Of a stretch of 64,000 nt of DNA, positions 29,401 to 38,182 are shown in pieces. Position numbers and translations under genes: made by a program. The notes under the pieces are model-generated. The model saw only the letters and a program-made list of their open reading frames with translations, did no database searches and was not told where the DNA came from. Source of the DNA: Mucilaginibacter sp. SG564 (GTDB lineage: Bacteria; Bacteroidota; Bacteroidia; Sphingobacteriales; Sphingobacteriaceae); the NCBI RefSeq assembly GCF_013149275.1, contig NZ_JABGNA010000001.1, positions 1 to 64,000 of the forward strand, written 5' to 3'. Position 1 is the first letter of the stretch; each line of letters opens with the position of its first letter.

Positions 29401-30505
29401 CCAATGGTTTTTTGAGACCGATACTTTTACCAATCTGCTCTCCAATATTATAAAAGTTAGAATTACCCGGATAAAAGATATTAATACCGCCCGAATAAGT
29501 ACCCATCCAAACGTTGCCGGTATGGTCGGTCATTAAGCTCCATAAGGAACCATCGCTTAGTGTTCGCGAATCGTTAGGATCATGCGTATAGTTGGCAAAG
29601 GTGTTTTTTATGGGATCAAATATGGCCAGTCCGTTATGGGTGGCAGCCATTAGGCGGCCATCTTTTATCAGGAGATCGTTTATCCAGTTTGACGGCAAAC
29701 TATGAGGATCATTTGCCTTTTTTAGATATTGAATGCAGGAGTTTAAGCGCGGGCTATACCTGAAAATGCCACTATTTTCGGTCCCGAACCAAATGTTACC
29801 TTCATTATCTTGTTTAATAACAATAATTTTGGCAATACTGAGCGCCTTATTCTGCCGTAATATCTCGGGTAAAGGGATAACGGTATTTGTTTTAGGGTCG
29901 AATCTTTTTAAGCCCTGCTCAATACCTACCCAAATAGTCTGCTGAATATCTTCAAGAAGTGAATAAACAATACCTTGGCACAATTGGGGTTCTGTGTTTT
30001 TCCAATCAGCTATAACAGTTAAAGACTTAGCATCCGGCGTTACGCTTTTGATGCCCTTAAACGTGGCTACCCATATTTTGCCCGAGTGATCCTGTTCAAT
30101 AGCCGTAATAAAATTGCCACCACCTTTGGCAGCCGATAAGCCAATATGCCGGAAATGCTCAGTTTGCTTATTGTAAAGATTTAAACCTCCGCCGGTACCT
30201 ACCCATAAACGTCCCTGGCGATCTTCAAATAGGCGGTTAATACGATTATGACTGATTTGATCTGGTTTAGTATCATCAGGTCTGAAGTTTTTAAAGGCAG
30301 TACCGTCGTATCTTGATAAACCACTCCAACTGCCAATCCAGATGTATCCACTTTTGTCCTGCAACATCGTGGCAATAGGGCTTTGTACCAGGCCATCTTT
30401 ATAGCTAATGTGCCTGAACCGAATAGATAATTGCTGACTATTTACGCTATTTGGTAGCCATACGGTGGCTAATAGAAGTAAAATGAATATCAATCTTGCT
30501 TTCAT
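26423..30505 (-). CDS. Hybrid two-component system sensor/regulator (HTCS) of locus 1
   Basis: A 1360-residue one-protein signalling system. It has a signal peptide, two seven-bladed periplasmic propellers built of Reg_prop repeats (about 25-690), a Y_Y_Y domain (about 700-785, ending near RPPLWETWWAY), one membrane helix, a HisKA domain with His851 in SHEIRTPL, an HATPase (NGKGIPVEHQSKLF), a receiver with Asp1160 in VISDVMMPVMDGF, and a C-terminal AraC-type helix-turn-helix (LSINEVSVMVGFNDRKYFSR). HTCS proteins bind an imported oligosaccharide in the periplasm and activate the adjacent polysaccharide locus. SusC follows 260 bp downstream on the same strand. Confidence 0.95.
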   Translation of the reverse strand: MKARLIFILLLLATVWLPNSVNSQQLSIRFRHISYKDGLVQSPIATMLQDKSGYIWIGSWSGLSRYDGTAFKNFRPDDTKPDQISHNRINRLFEDRQGRLWVGTGGGLNLYNKQTEHFRHIGLSAAKGGGNFITAIEQDHSGKIWVATFKGIKSVTPDAKSLTVIADWKNTEPQLCQGIVYSLLEDIQQTIWVGIEQGLKRFDPKTNTVIPLPEILRQNKALSIAKIIVIKQDNEGNIWFGTENSGIFRYSPRLNSCIQYLKKANDPHSLPSNWINDLLIKDGRLMAATHNGLAIFDPIKNTFANYTHDPNDSRTLSDGSLWSLMTDHTGNVWMGTYSGGINIFYPGNSNFYNIGEQIGKSIGLKKPLAEAIIGDADGGLWIGTFGGGLNYINRKKEVTAVYSISDEIKALVKDSIGDIWTGTLDGLYKFNRSKKTFSPINLQIINNKTTAKLINSLIVTKAGIWVGTNGAGLKLVDYTGKELLSLTNKTGLVDNYVNALYSRGDELWIGTQNGLNKYDLKNHTFKTYRRKTTGLGNNNVLSLYTDSHQHLWIGTDGGGLNYLDERNNRIYPIRQSDGLADDVISAIISDHEGALWVSTNNGISRLTFGAATFPLSKGNYQIANYTAANGLQSNQFLVNSAYRTTDGELLFGGMNGVTTFFPDRIIKNKFRPEILLTDFLVNNKDARIGKNPVLQAPVNETTRITLPYDQNNLTIKFSALNFINPEKNSYAYKMEGLTNNQGWLSTGNQKEVSFNNLAPGYYVFTVRAANNDGYWNTKGRTLQIDIRPPLWETWWAYLLYILLAAFLFYKVIRFFQVRARLEQDLYNEHLQNERQEEFYKMKLDFFTNISHEIRTPLSLIIGPVENLYNATLENPGISRQVLQVKNNAERLLRLIGELMDFRKAETGNMVLYVQRHNVAAFIKEIYLSFNSLAESRHITYDFKTNDPEIYLNIDQDQLEKVFFNLLSNAFKFTPDHGRISVTISNDTGTGLRITIADNGKGIPVEHQSKLFTNYYQVHDQKSNAGTGIGLALSKSIVELHQGSISFKSTLQTSERKGYTEFTVYLPNELKTAKNVHFINNTSGLESIASFRRQAEIDITHPAEIQASFSAEGSIVLAEDNEELRKFLVDSLPGYQVVAFENGSAAFKYAVSQIPDLVISDVMMPVMDGFEFCRNIKSDERTSHIPVILLTALATHIHQVNGLQTGADVYLTKPFSTKLLQLNVHNLLTSRDRMRKKFSQQLILQPRQVLLNNPDEHFIQKLMNIIEEQMENPEFGVVSLGTEIGMSKTVLYKKICALTNLSPADFIKSMRLKKAADLLRQQLLSINEVSVMVGFNDRKYFSREFKKMYGMSPSDMNTPTS

Positions 30506-30839
30506 CAGAAGCTGGCTTAATCAAATTATTACTAGGTAAAATAGCGGAACAAATTATGGTTTATACATTGTTTCAGGAGCGATAAAGATATAGCAATAAA
30601 GCCACTTATTGAAACCGCGCAGCCATAAGGGATGAAGCCTTAGGGTTATTCGGAGCACTTACCTAATGGATGGGGTTTGTTTTGATGAAGCTGAAGAAAT
30701 GATTTTAGAAAATGATAAGTTGACTTTCGGACAAAAATTTGACCTGTTTTAAATTAATCATTTGTAAATTACCTGTCATAGTAAAGCTGGTTAAAAAGGA
30801 CCGGTTTTACCTCTTTTTTTAATAATAAAAGTGAAATCA
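30506..30839. other. Divergent intergenic region, no clear gene
   Basis: The region separates the HTCS gene (minus) from the thioredoxin-like gene (plus). A 28-codon open frame (30666-30752) is present but has no neighbour support or recognisable features. I see no hairpin or operator motif like those near the SusC genes. Confidence 0.5.
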
Positions 30840-31406
30840 ATGGACTTTTTAGCTTATCAGCAGGTATTTCAAAACATTTTAGATAGTCCCAATCCCCCTG
30901 CCCCATATCATGACCCTGCTTACCTGAATTACACCAGGCTAAACTGGTCGCGGCAACAAAGGTGGTTAAAGGTTGGTGTATTGAATGATGAGCTGGTAAC
31001 AGTAATACAAAGTATCAAAAAACAACAATTCTGGACGATTATCACCGAACCCTGGTGTGGCGACGCGGCCCATTCTTTACCGTTTATATATAGGTTATCC
31101 GAGCTAAATCCACTGATAAAGGTAGACTACCAGTTAAGGGACTCAGAACCATTTTTGATCGATTCTTATCTCTCCAATGGTAAAAAAACCATACCCAAAT
31201 TGATCATCGCAGATCATGAAAAGAATGACCTTGCCGTTTGGGGATCACGCCCAGCGGAGTGCCAGCTATTGTACAACCGCTTGCTGGAAGAGCATGTTGA
31301 AATGGAGCAAAAAAAGATCGCCTTACAAAAATGGTATAATGATGATAAGGGCGTGAGCTTGCAAAATGAGCTTCTTGTGGTTTTTTTAACTATACTCCAT
31401 AAATAA
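30840..31406 (+). CDS. Thioredoxin-family protein with monothiol WCGDA motif
   Basis: A 188-residue cytoplasmic protein (ATG at 30840 chosen; an in-frame GTG lies three codons upstream). The central segment TIITEPWCGDAAHSLPFIYR matches the thioredoxin-fold proteins of Bacillota and Bacteroidota that carry WCGDA instead of the dithiol WCxxC, leaving a single active-site Cys (Cys73). KKTIPKLIIAD holds the cis-Pro that follows in thioredoxin folds. Likely a thiol-handling or bacillithiol/glutathione-linked protein; the role is not established. It faces the CHC2 zinc-finger gene convergently. Confidence 0.75.
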   Translation: MDFLAYQQVFQNILDSPNPPAPYHDPAYLNYTRLNWSRQQRWLKVGVLNDELVTVIQSIKKQQFWTIITEPWCGDAAHSLPFIYRLSELNPLIKVDYQLRDSEPFLIDSYLSNGKKTIPKLIIADHEKNDLAVWGSRPAECQLLYNRLLEEHVEMEQKKIALQKWYNDDKGVSLQNELLVVFLTILHK

Positions 31407-31480
31407 ATACAAGAATACAAGCCTGTTATTCTGATATCCATATCTTAAAAAGGTATTACATTGTACCATGAGATACTTTT

Positions 31481-31750
31481 TTATTTTCCAGTCCCTATCA
31501 ATTGTTGTATAGCTTCTTCCCGGCTTTTGCCCTCTATATACATGATAAACTCTATCGGGCCGCCATCTTTGCCACAGCCAAAACATTTGAAGATGTTTTT
31601 TTCGGGTGATAACATAAATGAGGTTCCCTGATCGGGATGGAAAGGGCAACGGCCTTTTAAATTTTTGCGGCTTTCTGCAAGTAAAATATATTTAGAAGCA
31701 ATGCTGACCAGGTCGGCCCCGGTTCGGGAATAAGTATCTTCAGCAGACAT
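31481..31750 (-). CDS. Stand-alone CHC2-type zinc-finger protein (DnaG N-domain-like)
   Basis: An 89-residue protein consisting essentially of the primase zinc-binding domain: Cys35-x2-His38 in GRCPFHPD, and Cys56 and Cys59 in FKCFGCGKDGG, followed by IEFIMYIEGKSREEAIQQL. Full bacterial primase (DnaG) is over 600 residues, so the TOPRIM and helicase-binding parts are absent, and I see no remnants of them upstream or downstream. It may bind single-stranded DNA or act as a regulator. Such small CHC2 proteins occur in Bacteroidota, often with mobile elements, but no mobile gene is next to it here. Confidence 0.75.
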   Translation of the reverse strand: MSAEDTYSRTGADLVSIASKYILLAESRKNLKGRCPFHPDQGTSFMLSPEKNIFKCFGCGKDGGPIEFIMYIEGKSREEAIQQLIGTGK

Positions 31751-31941
31751 AAAATGGTATTCTGTTTTACAGCGGGCAAAAATACATTTTAAGCGATTTT
31801 TTAAAAGATTCCCTACACCATTGTTGAAAAATAATTAAGGGAGTTTAAAAGATGATATCGGTATAGAATTAATTATTTTTCCTGAATTCTGAAAGAAAGA
31901 TAGATTTTCATTAACACTATTGCTCCAAATGTTTAATTTTT

Positions 31942-31979
31942 TATAAGAAAATATCCCCTGTAATTGACGATTTTACCCC
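31942..31979 (+). promoter_or_regulatory. HTCS-type operator candidate upstream of the GH35 gene
   Basis: TTGACGATTTTACCCC (31964-31979) contains the ATTTTACCCC core seen twice upstream of the second SusC gene. A degenerate copy TATAAGAAAATATCCC lies 22 bp upstream (9 of 16 matches). The site ends 70 bp before the GH35 start. This suggests the GH35-GH16 pair is co-regulated with the SusC/SusD loci. Confidence 0.45.
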
Positions 31980-32049
31980 CTTTATTTTATCAGAAAAAGC
32001 CTGTATTTAGCGTGTACAACCTAATAAAATAATACCACCAATTAATTTT

Positions 32050-33882
32050 ATGCTTTTAAGAAACAAATTACGAGCTCTGTGTTCGGGTATTTTAATTTTA
32101 GCGGCCTTATATACCCAGGCACAAATCAAACATTCTTTTACGTTATCAGATACCGCTTTTCTGCTTGATGGTAAACCTTTTCAGATGATCAGCGGTGAGA
32201 TGCATTATCCCCGGGTACCACGTGAGGCCTGGCGGGCCCGGATGAAAATGGCCAAAGCCATGGGCTTAAATACCATAGGTACTTATGTTTTCTGGAATCT
32301 GCACGAACCTCAGAAAGGCAGGTTCGATTTCAGCGGAAATAATGATGTGGCCGAGTATGTAAAAATTGCTCAGCAGGAGGGTCTTTGGGTGATCCTTCGG
32401 CCAAGCCCATATGTTTGCGCCGAATGGGAGTTTGGTGGTTATCCGTATTGGCTGCAAAACGAAAAGGGACTGGTGGTTCGCAGCAAGGAAGAGCAATACC
32501 TGAAAGAGTATGAAAAATATATTAAAGAGGTGGGTAAACAGTTGGCCCCTTTACAGATTAATCATGGTGGTAACATCCTTATGGTGCAAATAGAGAATGA
32601 ATATGGATCATACGGCAACGATAAAGAATACCTGCAGATTAATCAGAAACTGTTTAAAGCAGCGGGTTTTGATGGTTTGTTGTACACTTGTGATCCCGCC
32701 CCTGATCTGGTGAATGGTCATTTACCTGGATTGTTGCCTGCAATAAATGGTGTGGATAATCCTGCTAAAGTAAAAAAGATCGTCAATGAAAATCATGGGG
32801 GCAAAGGCCCTTATTATATAGCCGAATGGTATCCGGCTTGGTTTGATTGGTGGGGTACAAAACACCATACGGTACCAGCGGAGCAGTACAGCGGTCGGCT
32901 CGATTCGGTTTTGGCGGCCGGTATTTCTATTAACATGTATATGTTTCACGGTGGCACTACCCGCGCATTTATGAACGGGGCCAATTTTAAAGATGAAACG
33001 CCTTACGAACCACAGATAAGCAGTTATGATTATGACGCCCCGTTGGATGAAGCCGGTAACGCTACACCAAAATTTATGGCATTTAGAAATGTGATTGAAA
33101 AACATTTGCCGGCAGGTGTCCATTTACCGCAGGTTCCGGCTGCTAAACCAGCCATGCAGATCCCAGCCATAAAGCTTACGCAGGCTGGGGGCCTGTTGCA
33201 GAATTTACCAATACCTAAGATCAATCTGAAATCACTAACCTTTGAAGATCTGAACCAGGATTATGGCTTTGTGTTATACCGTACCACATTAAAAGGCGGT
33301 ATAAAAGGTTTGTTGAAACTGAAGGAGTTAAGAGATTATGCTATTATTATGGTTAACGGCAAAAACACAGGAACGCTTGATCGCCGTTTAAAACAGGATA
33401 GCTTGCTGGTTACTTTACCTGCGGGTAATGTTACGCTGGATATACTGGTCGAAAACCTGGGCCGGGTTAATTTTGGCAAATACCTTTTGCAAAACAAAAA
33501 AGGTATTACCCAAGAGGTATTGTTTAATCAGAAAGAGCTTACAGGCTGGAAAATGTATGGCTTACCTTTCAATAATTTGAATGGAATAAAATATAAACCC
33601 GTAACCTACAGGGGATCAGCGCCGGTTATTAAAAAGAGTTCATTTACGCTGAATAAACTAGCCGATACCTATCTGGATATGCGCAAATGGGGTAAAGGAA
33701 TGGTGTGGGTAAATGGCCATAACTTAGGCAAATACTGGAGCATTGGCCCACAGCAAACCCTATATCTGCCGGCTGAGTGGCTTAAAAAAGGCCAAAACGA
33801 AGTTGTTGTATTAGAAATGCTTAAGCCAGAACAAAATTTGTTACAAACAGCCGAAAAGCCTATTTTAGATCAGCTGCAATAA
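32050..33882 (+). CDS. GH35 beta-galactosidase
   Basis: A 610-residue secreted enzyme (signal peptide ending near YTQAQ). The GH35 (beta/alpha)8 domain occupies about residues 30-350: DGKPFQMISGEMHYPRVPRE is the family N-terminus, Glu184 in QIENEYGSYG is the acid/base and Glu259 in YYIAEWYPAW is the nucleophile. C-terminal beta domains end with NGHNLGKYWSIGPQQTLYLP, the usual galactose-binding-like module. It releases terminal beta-galactose, for example from xyloglucan or galactan side chains. The GH16 gene follows 14 bp later in the same operon. Confidence 0.92.
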   Translation: MLLRNKLRALCSGILILAALYTQAQIKHSFTLSDTAFLLDGKPFQMISGEMHYPRVPREAWRARMKMAKAMGLNTIGTYVFWNLHEPQKGRFDFSGNNDVAEYVKIAQQEGLWVILRPSPYVCAEWEFGGYPYWLQNEKGLVVRSKEEQYLKEYEKYIKEVGKQLAPLQINHGGNILMVQIENEYGSYGNDKEYLQINQKLFKAAGFDGLLYTCDPAPDLVNGHLPGLLPAINGVDNPAKVKKIVNENHGGKGPYYIAEWYPAWFDWWGTKHHTVPAEQYSGRLDSVLAAGISINMYMFHGGTTRAFMNGANFKDETPYEPQISSYDYDAPLDEAGNATPKFMAFRNVIEKHLPAGVHLPQVPAAKPAMQIPAIKLTQAGGLLQNLPIPKINLKSLTFEDLNQDYGFVLYRTTLKGGIKGLLKLKELRDYAIIMVNGKNTGTLDRRLKQDSLLVTLPAGNVTLDILVENLGRVNFGKYLLQNKKGITQEVLFNQKELTGWKMYGLPFNNLNGIKYKPVTYRGSAPVIKKSSFTLNKLADTYLDMRKWGKGMVWVNGHNLGKYWSIGPQQTLYLPAEWLKKGQNEVVVLEMLKPEQNLLQTAEKPILDQLQ

Positions 33883-33896
33883 TTTAAATAATACCA

Positions 33897-34742
33897 ATGA
33901 AAAATTCCCTGATTGTTTTGATAGCGTTTCTTGCAGGCGGTAGTCTTGCAGGCAAATGTCAGATTAAACAAGCGGATACCGTTGGTAACTATAAACTGGT
34001 ATGGGCTGATGAATTTAATAAGGAAGGCGCGCCGGATACCACCAACTGGAAATTTGAGCAGGGCTTTGTGCGCAATCATGAGCTGCAATGGTATCAGCCC
34101 CAAAATGCGGTTTGCCATCATGGCTTATTGGTGATAGAAGCTAAAAAAGAGCATTTGCCTGCTCCCGGCTATGTAGCTGGAAGCGATAACTGGAAGACCA
34201 ATCGGGAGTTTATAGAATACACCTCCTCAAGCATGAATACACGCGCGCAACACAGCTGGCAATATGGGCGTTTTGTAATGCGAGCGAGGATTAATGTTGA
34301 TGCCGGGATATGGCCCGCCTTTTGGACATTGGGTATAGATAAGCCCTGGCCTTCCAATGGTGAGATCGATATTATGGAATATTACCGTGGTAAACTCCTG
34401 GCTAATATAGGCTTTGGAACGGCTGAGCCTTTTAAAGCCAAATGGTATAGAAATACAAAACCGCTCACAAGCTTTGACAAAAACTGGAGCCGGAAATTTC
34501 ATATCTGGCGTATGGACTGGGACGAAAACGCGATCAGTTTATTTGTAGATGATCAGTTAATGAACCAGGTTGAACTCAAGGATCTGATAAATCGCGACGG
34601 CAGTAATTTTAACCCTTTTATGCAGCCGCATTATATTTTGCTTAACCTGGCATTGGGTGGTGATAATGGTAGCGATCCATCCCAAACAAAGTTTCCCCGC
34701 CGCTTTGAGGTGGATTACGTAAGAGTTTATCAAAAGAAATAG
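33897..34742 (+). CDS. GH16 endo-beta-glycanase
   Basis: A 281-residue enzyme with a signal peptide (cleavage around GGSLAGKC; a lipoprotein reading is possible through that Cys). The GH16 jelly-roll is identified by NGEIDIMEYYRG, giving the ExDxxE triad Glu156, Asp158 and Glu161, and by WAFWTLG-like WPAFWTLGIDKPWPSNG ahead of it. GH16 covers laminarinases, lichenases, porphyranases/agarases and galactanases; the subfamily cannot be fixed by eye. Pairing with a GH35 beta-galactosidase points to a galactose-containing or beta-1,3/1,4-glucan substrate. It converges on the arabinose operon across a hairpin. Confidence 0.88.
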   Translation: MKNSLIVLIAFLAGGSLAGKCQIKQADTVGNYKLVWADEFNKEGAPDTTNWKFEQGFVRNHELQWYQPQNAVCHHGLLVIEAKKEHLPAPGYVAGSDNWKTNREFIEYTSSSMNTRAQHSWQYGRFVMRARINVDAGIWPAFWTLGIDKPWPSNGEIDIMEYYRGKLLANIGFGTAEPFKAKWYRNTKPLTSFDKNWSRKFHIWRMDWDENAISLFVDDQLMNQVELKDLINRDGSNFNPFMQPHYILLNLALGGDNGSDPSQTKFPRRFEVDYVRVYQKK

Positions 34743-34774
34743 GATTAAACGATTTTAGATTCCGAATATAAAAA

Positions 34775-34799
34775 CCCCGATACAAATATTGTACCGGGG
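34775..34799. terminator. Bidirectional hairpin between GH16 and symporter genes
   Basis: An 11-bp stem with one mismatch (CCCCGATACAA, 34775-34785; TTGTACCGGGG, 34789-34799) and a 3-base loop lies between two convergent genes, with A-rich and T-containing flanks. It is probably the shared terminator for the GH35-GH16 and ara transcripts. Confidence 0.7.
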
Positions 34800-34836
34800 C
34801 TCTTAATGATGAGATATTAGTTGATCGGTTTTGTAT

Positions 34837-36543
34837 TTACCAGAACCTCACATAAAGTGTGGTTAGCAGCAATAAGGTAACTATGATGAGCGCCAATGTG
34901 GAAGACTCAATCTTAAACATGGTTTTATCTAACACAAAGGCTTTGGGATTAATCTTAGGTCCGGCGAAGCTTACCATAACTATGGCAATAACGGTAAACA
35001 GGAATGACAGGCCCATACAAATGAGGAAGGGGATTTCATAACCCCCATGACCGTTCGGGAAGGCGGTGTAAAGCCAGGTTTCGTGCCCAAACAATTTCGG
35101 CGCATAGTTATTAAACAACACCGACATCAGAAAGCCGGTGATGATACCTACGATAGCCGCCGGACCGGTGGTTCGTTTCCAGAAAAATCCCAATATGAAT
35201 ATGGCAAATATCCCCGGGCTGATAAAGCCGGTATATTTTTGAATGAAAGTGAACCCGCCTTCGCCGCCAATGCCTAACAGGTCCTTCCATGTTAACAGAA
35301 CGGATAGTAACATCGCCAGAGCAATAATGATCTTGCCCATCCTAACCATACTTTTTTCGTCAGCATCTTTTTTGATGTATTTTTTGTAGATATCCATCGT
35401 AAAAATGGTGGATATACTGTTGGCCTTACCTGCCAACGAGGCTACAATGGCCGCGGTTAAAGCCGCTATGGAAAGCCCCTTTAAACCACTAGGCAAAAAG
35501 CCCAATACTGCCGAGTAAGCATTATCGGCATTTAAATGTCCGCCTGAATTCATCTCATGGTGTAAGCCACCATTCTTGTATAAAACATAGGCTGCTATAC
35601 CCGGCAGGATCACAATGATAGGCATAGCCAGTTTCATTAAACCTGCAAACAGGATGCCCGTGCGGGCGGTTTTCAGATCAGAACCTAAAGCCCTTTGAGT
35701 GATATACTGATTGCAACCCCAGTAATTTAAATTCACTATCCACTGTCCTGCAAAATACATGGCAATACCTGGTAGTAGCAGGTATTTATCGATATCGGCC
35801 TGAGATGCATTCGGCCCCGGTTTGGCCAGTATCATTTTAAAATGCTCGGGCGAGTCCTTGAGCATGGCGGTAAAACCTGCTAAGGCATCTTTCCCCAAGC
35901 CAAAACGTTCACTTACCAGTGTTAAGGCGATGTAAGTTGTAGCCAGTCCACCGATCACCAGTACCAAAACCTGTATCACATCGGTAAAACCGATAACCTT
36001 CATACCGCCCAAGGCAATAACCAGCGCGAAAATAGAAAGTCCGATGATGATCCAGTGAAAAGTAGCAGGATCGCCGCCTGCTAAACTGTTAATGGCTAAT
36101 GCGCCCAGGAACAGGATGGAAGTAAGGTTGACAAAAACATATAAAAACAGCCAGAAAATAGCCATGATTAAACTCACCGATTGATTATACCGGGTTTCCA
36201 GGAACTGAGGCATCGTGAATATCTTGTTTTTGAGATATACCGGGATAAACCACACCGCTACAATAATAAGCGCGATGGCAGCTATCCACTCATACGCGGC
36301 TACAGCAATACCCACGGTAAAGCCCTGACCGCTGGCGCCAATGAATTGCTCTGCCGAAATGTTAGAGGCTATCAACGATGCCCCGATAGCCCACCAGGTA
36401 AGGGAACCTTCTGCCAAAAAGAAATCGTGACTGCCGGAAATACTGGTTTTTTTCTTACGGCTGTATACCCAGTAACCATATCCGGCAACTACAAAAAAGT
36501 AGATGATGAATACGATATAATCAATAGTGGAGAATTTACTCAT
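34837..36543 (-). CDS. Sodium:solute symporter (SSS family), probable L-arabinose transporter
   Basis: A 568-residue integral membrane protein with about 14 hydrophobic helices. SLIASNISAEQFIGASGQGF is the sodium-site region of SSS sugar symporters, and GGEGGFTFIQKYTGFISPGI and GFFWKRTTGPAA are further family blocks. It resembles the sodium/sugar (SGLT-like) transporters that Bacteroidota place in arabinose operons. It is the last gene of araB-araD-GH27-araA-symporter; a 94-bp gap with a hairpin separates it from araA. Substrate is inferred from context. Confidence 0.88.
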   Translation of the reverse strand: MSKFSTIDYIVFIIYFFVVAGYGYWVYSRKKKTSISGSHDFFLAEGSLTWWAIGASLIASNISAEQFIGASGQGFTVGIAVAAYEWIAAIALIIVAVWFIPVYLKNKIFTMPQFLETRYNQSVSLIMAIFWLFLYVFVNLTSILFLGALAINSLAGGDPATFHWIIIGLSIFALVIALGGMKVIGFTDVIQVLVLVIGGLATTYIALTLVSERFGLGKDALAGFTAMLKDSPEHFKMILAKPGPNASQADIDKYLLLPGIAMYFAGQWIVNLNYWGCNQYITQRALGSDLKTARTGILFAGLMKLAMPIIVILPGIAAYVLYKNGGLHHEMNSGGHLNADNAYSAVLGFLPSGLKGLSIAALTAAIVASLAGKANSISTIFTMDIYKKYIKKDADEKSMVRMGKIIIALAMLLSVLLTWKDLLGIGGEGGFTFIQKYTGFISPGIFAIFILGFFWKRTTGPAAIVGIITGFLMSVLFNNYAPKLFGHETWLYTAFPNGHGGYEIPFLICMGLSFLFTVIAIVMVSFAGPKINPKAFVLDKTMFKIESSTLALIIVTLLLLTTLYVRFW

Positions 36544-36579
36544 AATTTGGTTTGAATTTTAATTGGGGGTTGATATAAA

Positions 36580-36617
36580 GATCCGGCGGCTTATTACCCA
36601 TCAATAGCCGCCAGATC
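36580..36617 (-). terminator. Hairpin between araA and the symporter gene
   Basis: An imperfect stem of about 15 bp (36580-36595 with 36603-36617; core GCGGCT/AGCCGC) follows the araA stop by 20 bp and precedes a short T-containing stretch. It lies inside the operon, so it may be an attenuator or a message-stabilising structure that sets a lower symporter level rather than a full stop. Confidence 0.5.
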
Positions 36618-36637
36618 AGTTTTTAATAGGGGATAAT

Positions 36638-38128
36638 TTATTTATAGGCTACCTCGTTCCACCTGATCTCATTGCGAAACTGGTCTATACGGGTATCTTT
36701 TCCGATGCGTAAAAATTCGATACCTGCCATATCAGCAAAATCCTGCAGATGCTCAGCCGTTAAATTCTGGCTGTAGGCGGTATGGTGAGCTCCGCCGGCA
36801 TAGATCCAGGCAGCGCAGCCTGTTTTCATATCCGGATAGGGCTTCCATAACACCCGGGCAACAGGTAACTTAGGTAAATCGTGCTCTGGCTCTACAGCTT
36901 CTACTTCATTAATAAGTAAACGGAAACGGTTTCCCATATCAACCAGGGCAGCGTTAAGCGCAGAGCCACCGGCTACATTAAATACCAGCCTTGCCGGATC
37001 GGCTTTACCGCCTATACCCAGTGGATGAACCTCCAATGCTACTTTACCATTGGCTAAAGAGGCATCAACCTCCAACATATGTGAGCCCAGTACCAGCGCG
37101 TTGTTTGGATCGAAATGATAGGTATAGTCCTCCATAAAAGCGTTGCCGCCTTTTAGTCCGGCTCCCATTATTTTAAAAGCACGTACCAGGGCAGCGGTTT
37201 TCCAGTCGCCTTCGCCTGCAAAGCCATAGCCATCGGCCATCAGGCGCTGGGCGGCAATGCCCGGTAATTGTATCATACCATGCAGGTCTTCAAAGGTGTC
37301 TGAAAAGCCTTTAAAGCTGCCGTCGGTCAGAAACTTGCGCAAGCCTAATTCTATCCTTGCCGCCTCATAAACTGATGCATATTTCTGGCCTCCTTTTTTG
37401 AGCGAAGCATCCATTGTGTATGTAGCTTCGTACTCATCTGTCAGCGTATTGATATCAGCTTCCGTTATCGAGTTAATCACCGCTACCAGGTCGCCAATAC
37501 CATACGTATTTACCGAGAAACCAAATTTTAGTTCGGCTTCTACCTTGTCACCGTCGGTAACTGCAACAAAACGCATGTTATCACCAAAGCGAACAAATTT
37601 TGCTCCCTGCCAGTCGTGCCAGCCAGCGGCCGCGCGTGTCCAGGTTTCTATCTGCTCTAAAACTTCTGGGTCCTGCCAATGCCCAACTACTACCTTGCGA
37701 TTCATGCGCATCCGCGATACTATAAAACCAAATTCCCGGTCGCCATGGGCGCTTTGGTTCAGGTTCATGAAATCCATGTCGATAGAACTCCATGGGATAT
37801 CGCGGTTGTATTGAGTATGCAGGTGTAATAGCGGTTTTTTCAAGATACTTAACCCCCGTATCCACATCTTAGCAGGAGAGAAAGTGTGCATCCAGGTGAT
37901 AACGCCTATGCAATTTTCGGCTACATTTGCCTGCCGCAGCGTGGTATATATTTCGTCGGTACTTTTTACAATGGGTTTATAAACCACGCGTACGGGGATT
38001 TTACCCGAGCTGTCGAGCCCGGCGGTGATTTGTTGCGAATGTTCGGCAACCAGCCTTAGTGTTTCTTCTCCGTACAGATCCTGGCTCCCGGTAATGAACC
38101 AAACTTCAAATGTTTTCAGGTCGATCAT
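36638..38128 (-). CDS. araA: L-arabinose isomerase
   Basis: A 496-residue cytoplasmic enzyme converting L-arabinose to L-ribulose. The family N-terminus [17 protein letters not shown], the block [15 protein letters not shown], and the metal/substrate residues in the [20 protein letters not shown] and [12 protein letters not shown] regions are all present; the length is normal. It is the fourth gene of the minus-strand arabinose operon, 54 bp after the GH27 gene. Confidence 0.97.
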   Translation of the reverse strand: MIDLKTFEVWFITGSQDLYGEETLRLVAEHSQQITAGLDSSGKIPVRVVYKPIVKSTDEIYTTLRQANVAENCIGVITWMHTFSPAKMWIRGLSILKKPLLHLHTQYNRDIPWSSIDMDFMNLNQSAHGDREFGFIVSRMRMNRKVVVGHWQDPEVLEQIETWTRAAAGWHDWQGAKFVRFGDNMRFVAVTDGDKVEAELKFGFSVNTYGIGDLVAVINSITEADINTLTDEYEATYTMDASLKKGGQKYASVYEAARIELGLRKFLTDGSFKGFSDTFEDLHGMIQLPGIAAQRLMADGYGFAGEGDWKTAALVRAFKIMGAGLKGGNAFMEDYTYHFDPNNALVLGSHMLEVDASLANGKVALEVHPLGIGGKADPARLVFNVAGGSALNAALVDMGNRFRLLINEVEAVEPEHDLPKLPVARVLWKPYPDMKTGCAAWIYAGGAHHTAYSQNLTAEHLQDFADMAGIEFLRIGKDTRIDQFRNEIRWNEVAYK

Positions 38129-38182
38129 TTTTTAATTATTGAATTATTGATTTAGTGAATTAGTGATTCACGACTTTTTTAA

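Noticed and set aside
30666..30752. 28-codon open frame between HTCS1 and the thioredoxin-like gene
   Set aside because: Too short, with no conserved motif or partner; it could be chance.
31386..31649. 87-codon minus-strand frame overlapping the CHC2 gene in another frame
   Set aside because: The overlapping frame holds the conserved zinc-binding domain; this one has no recognisable features.
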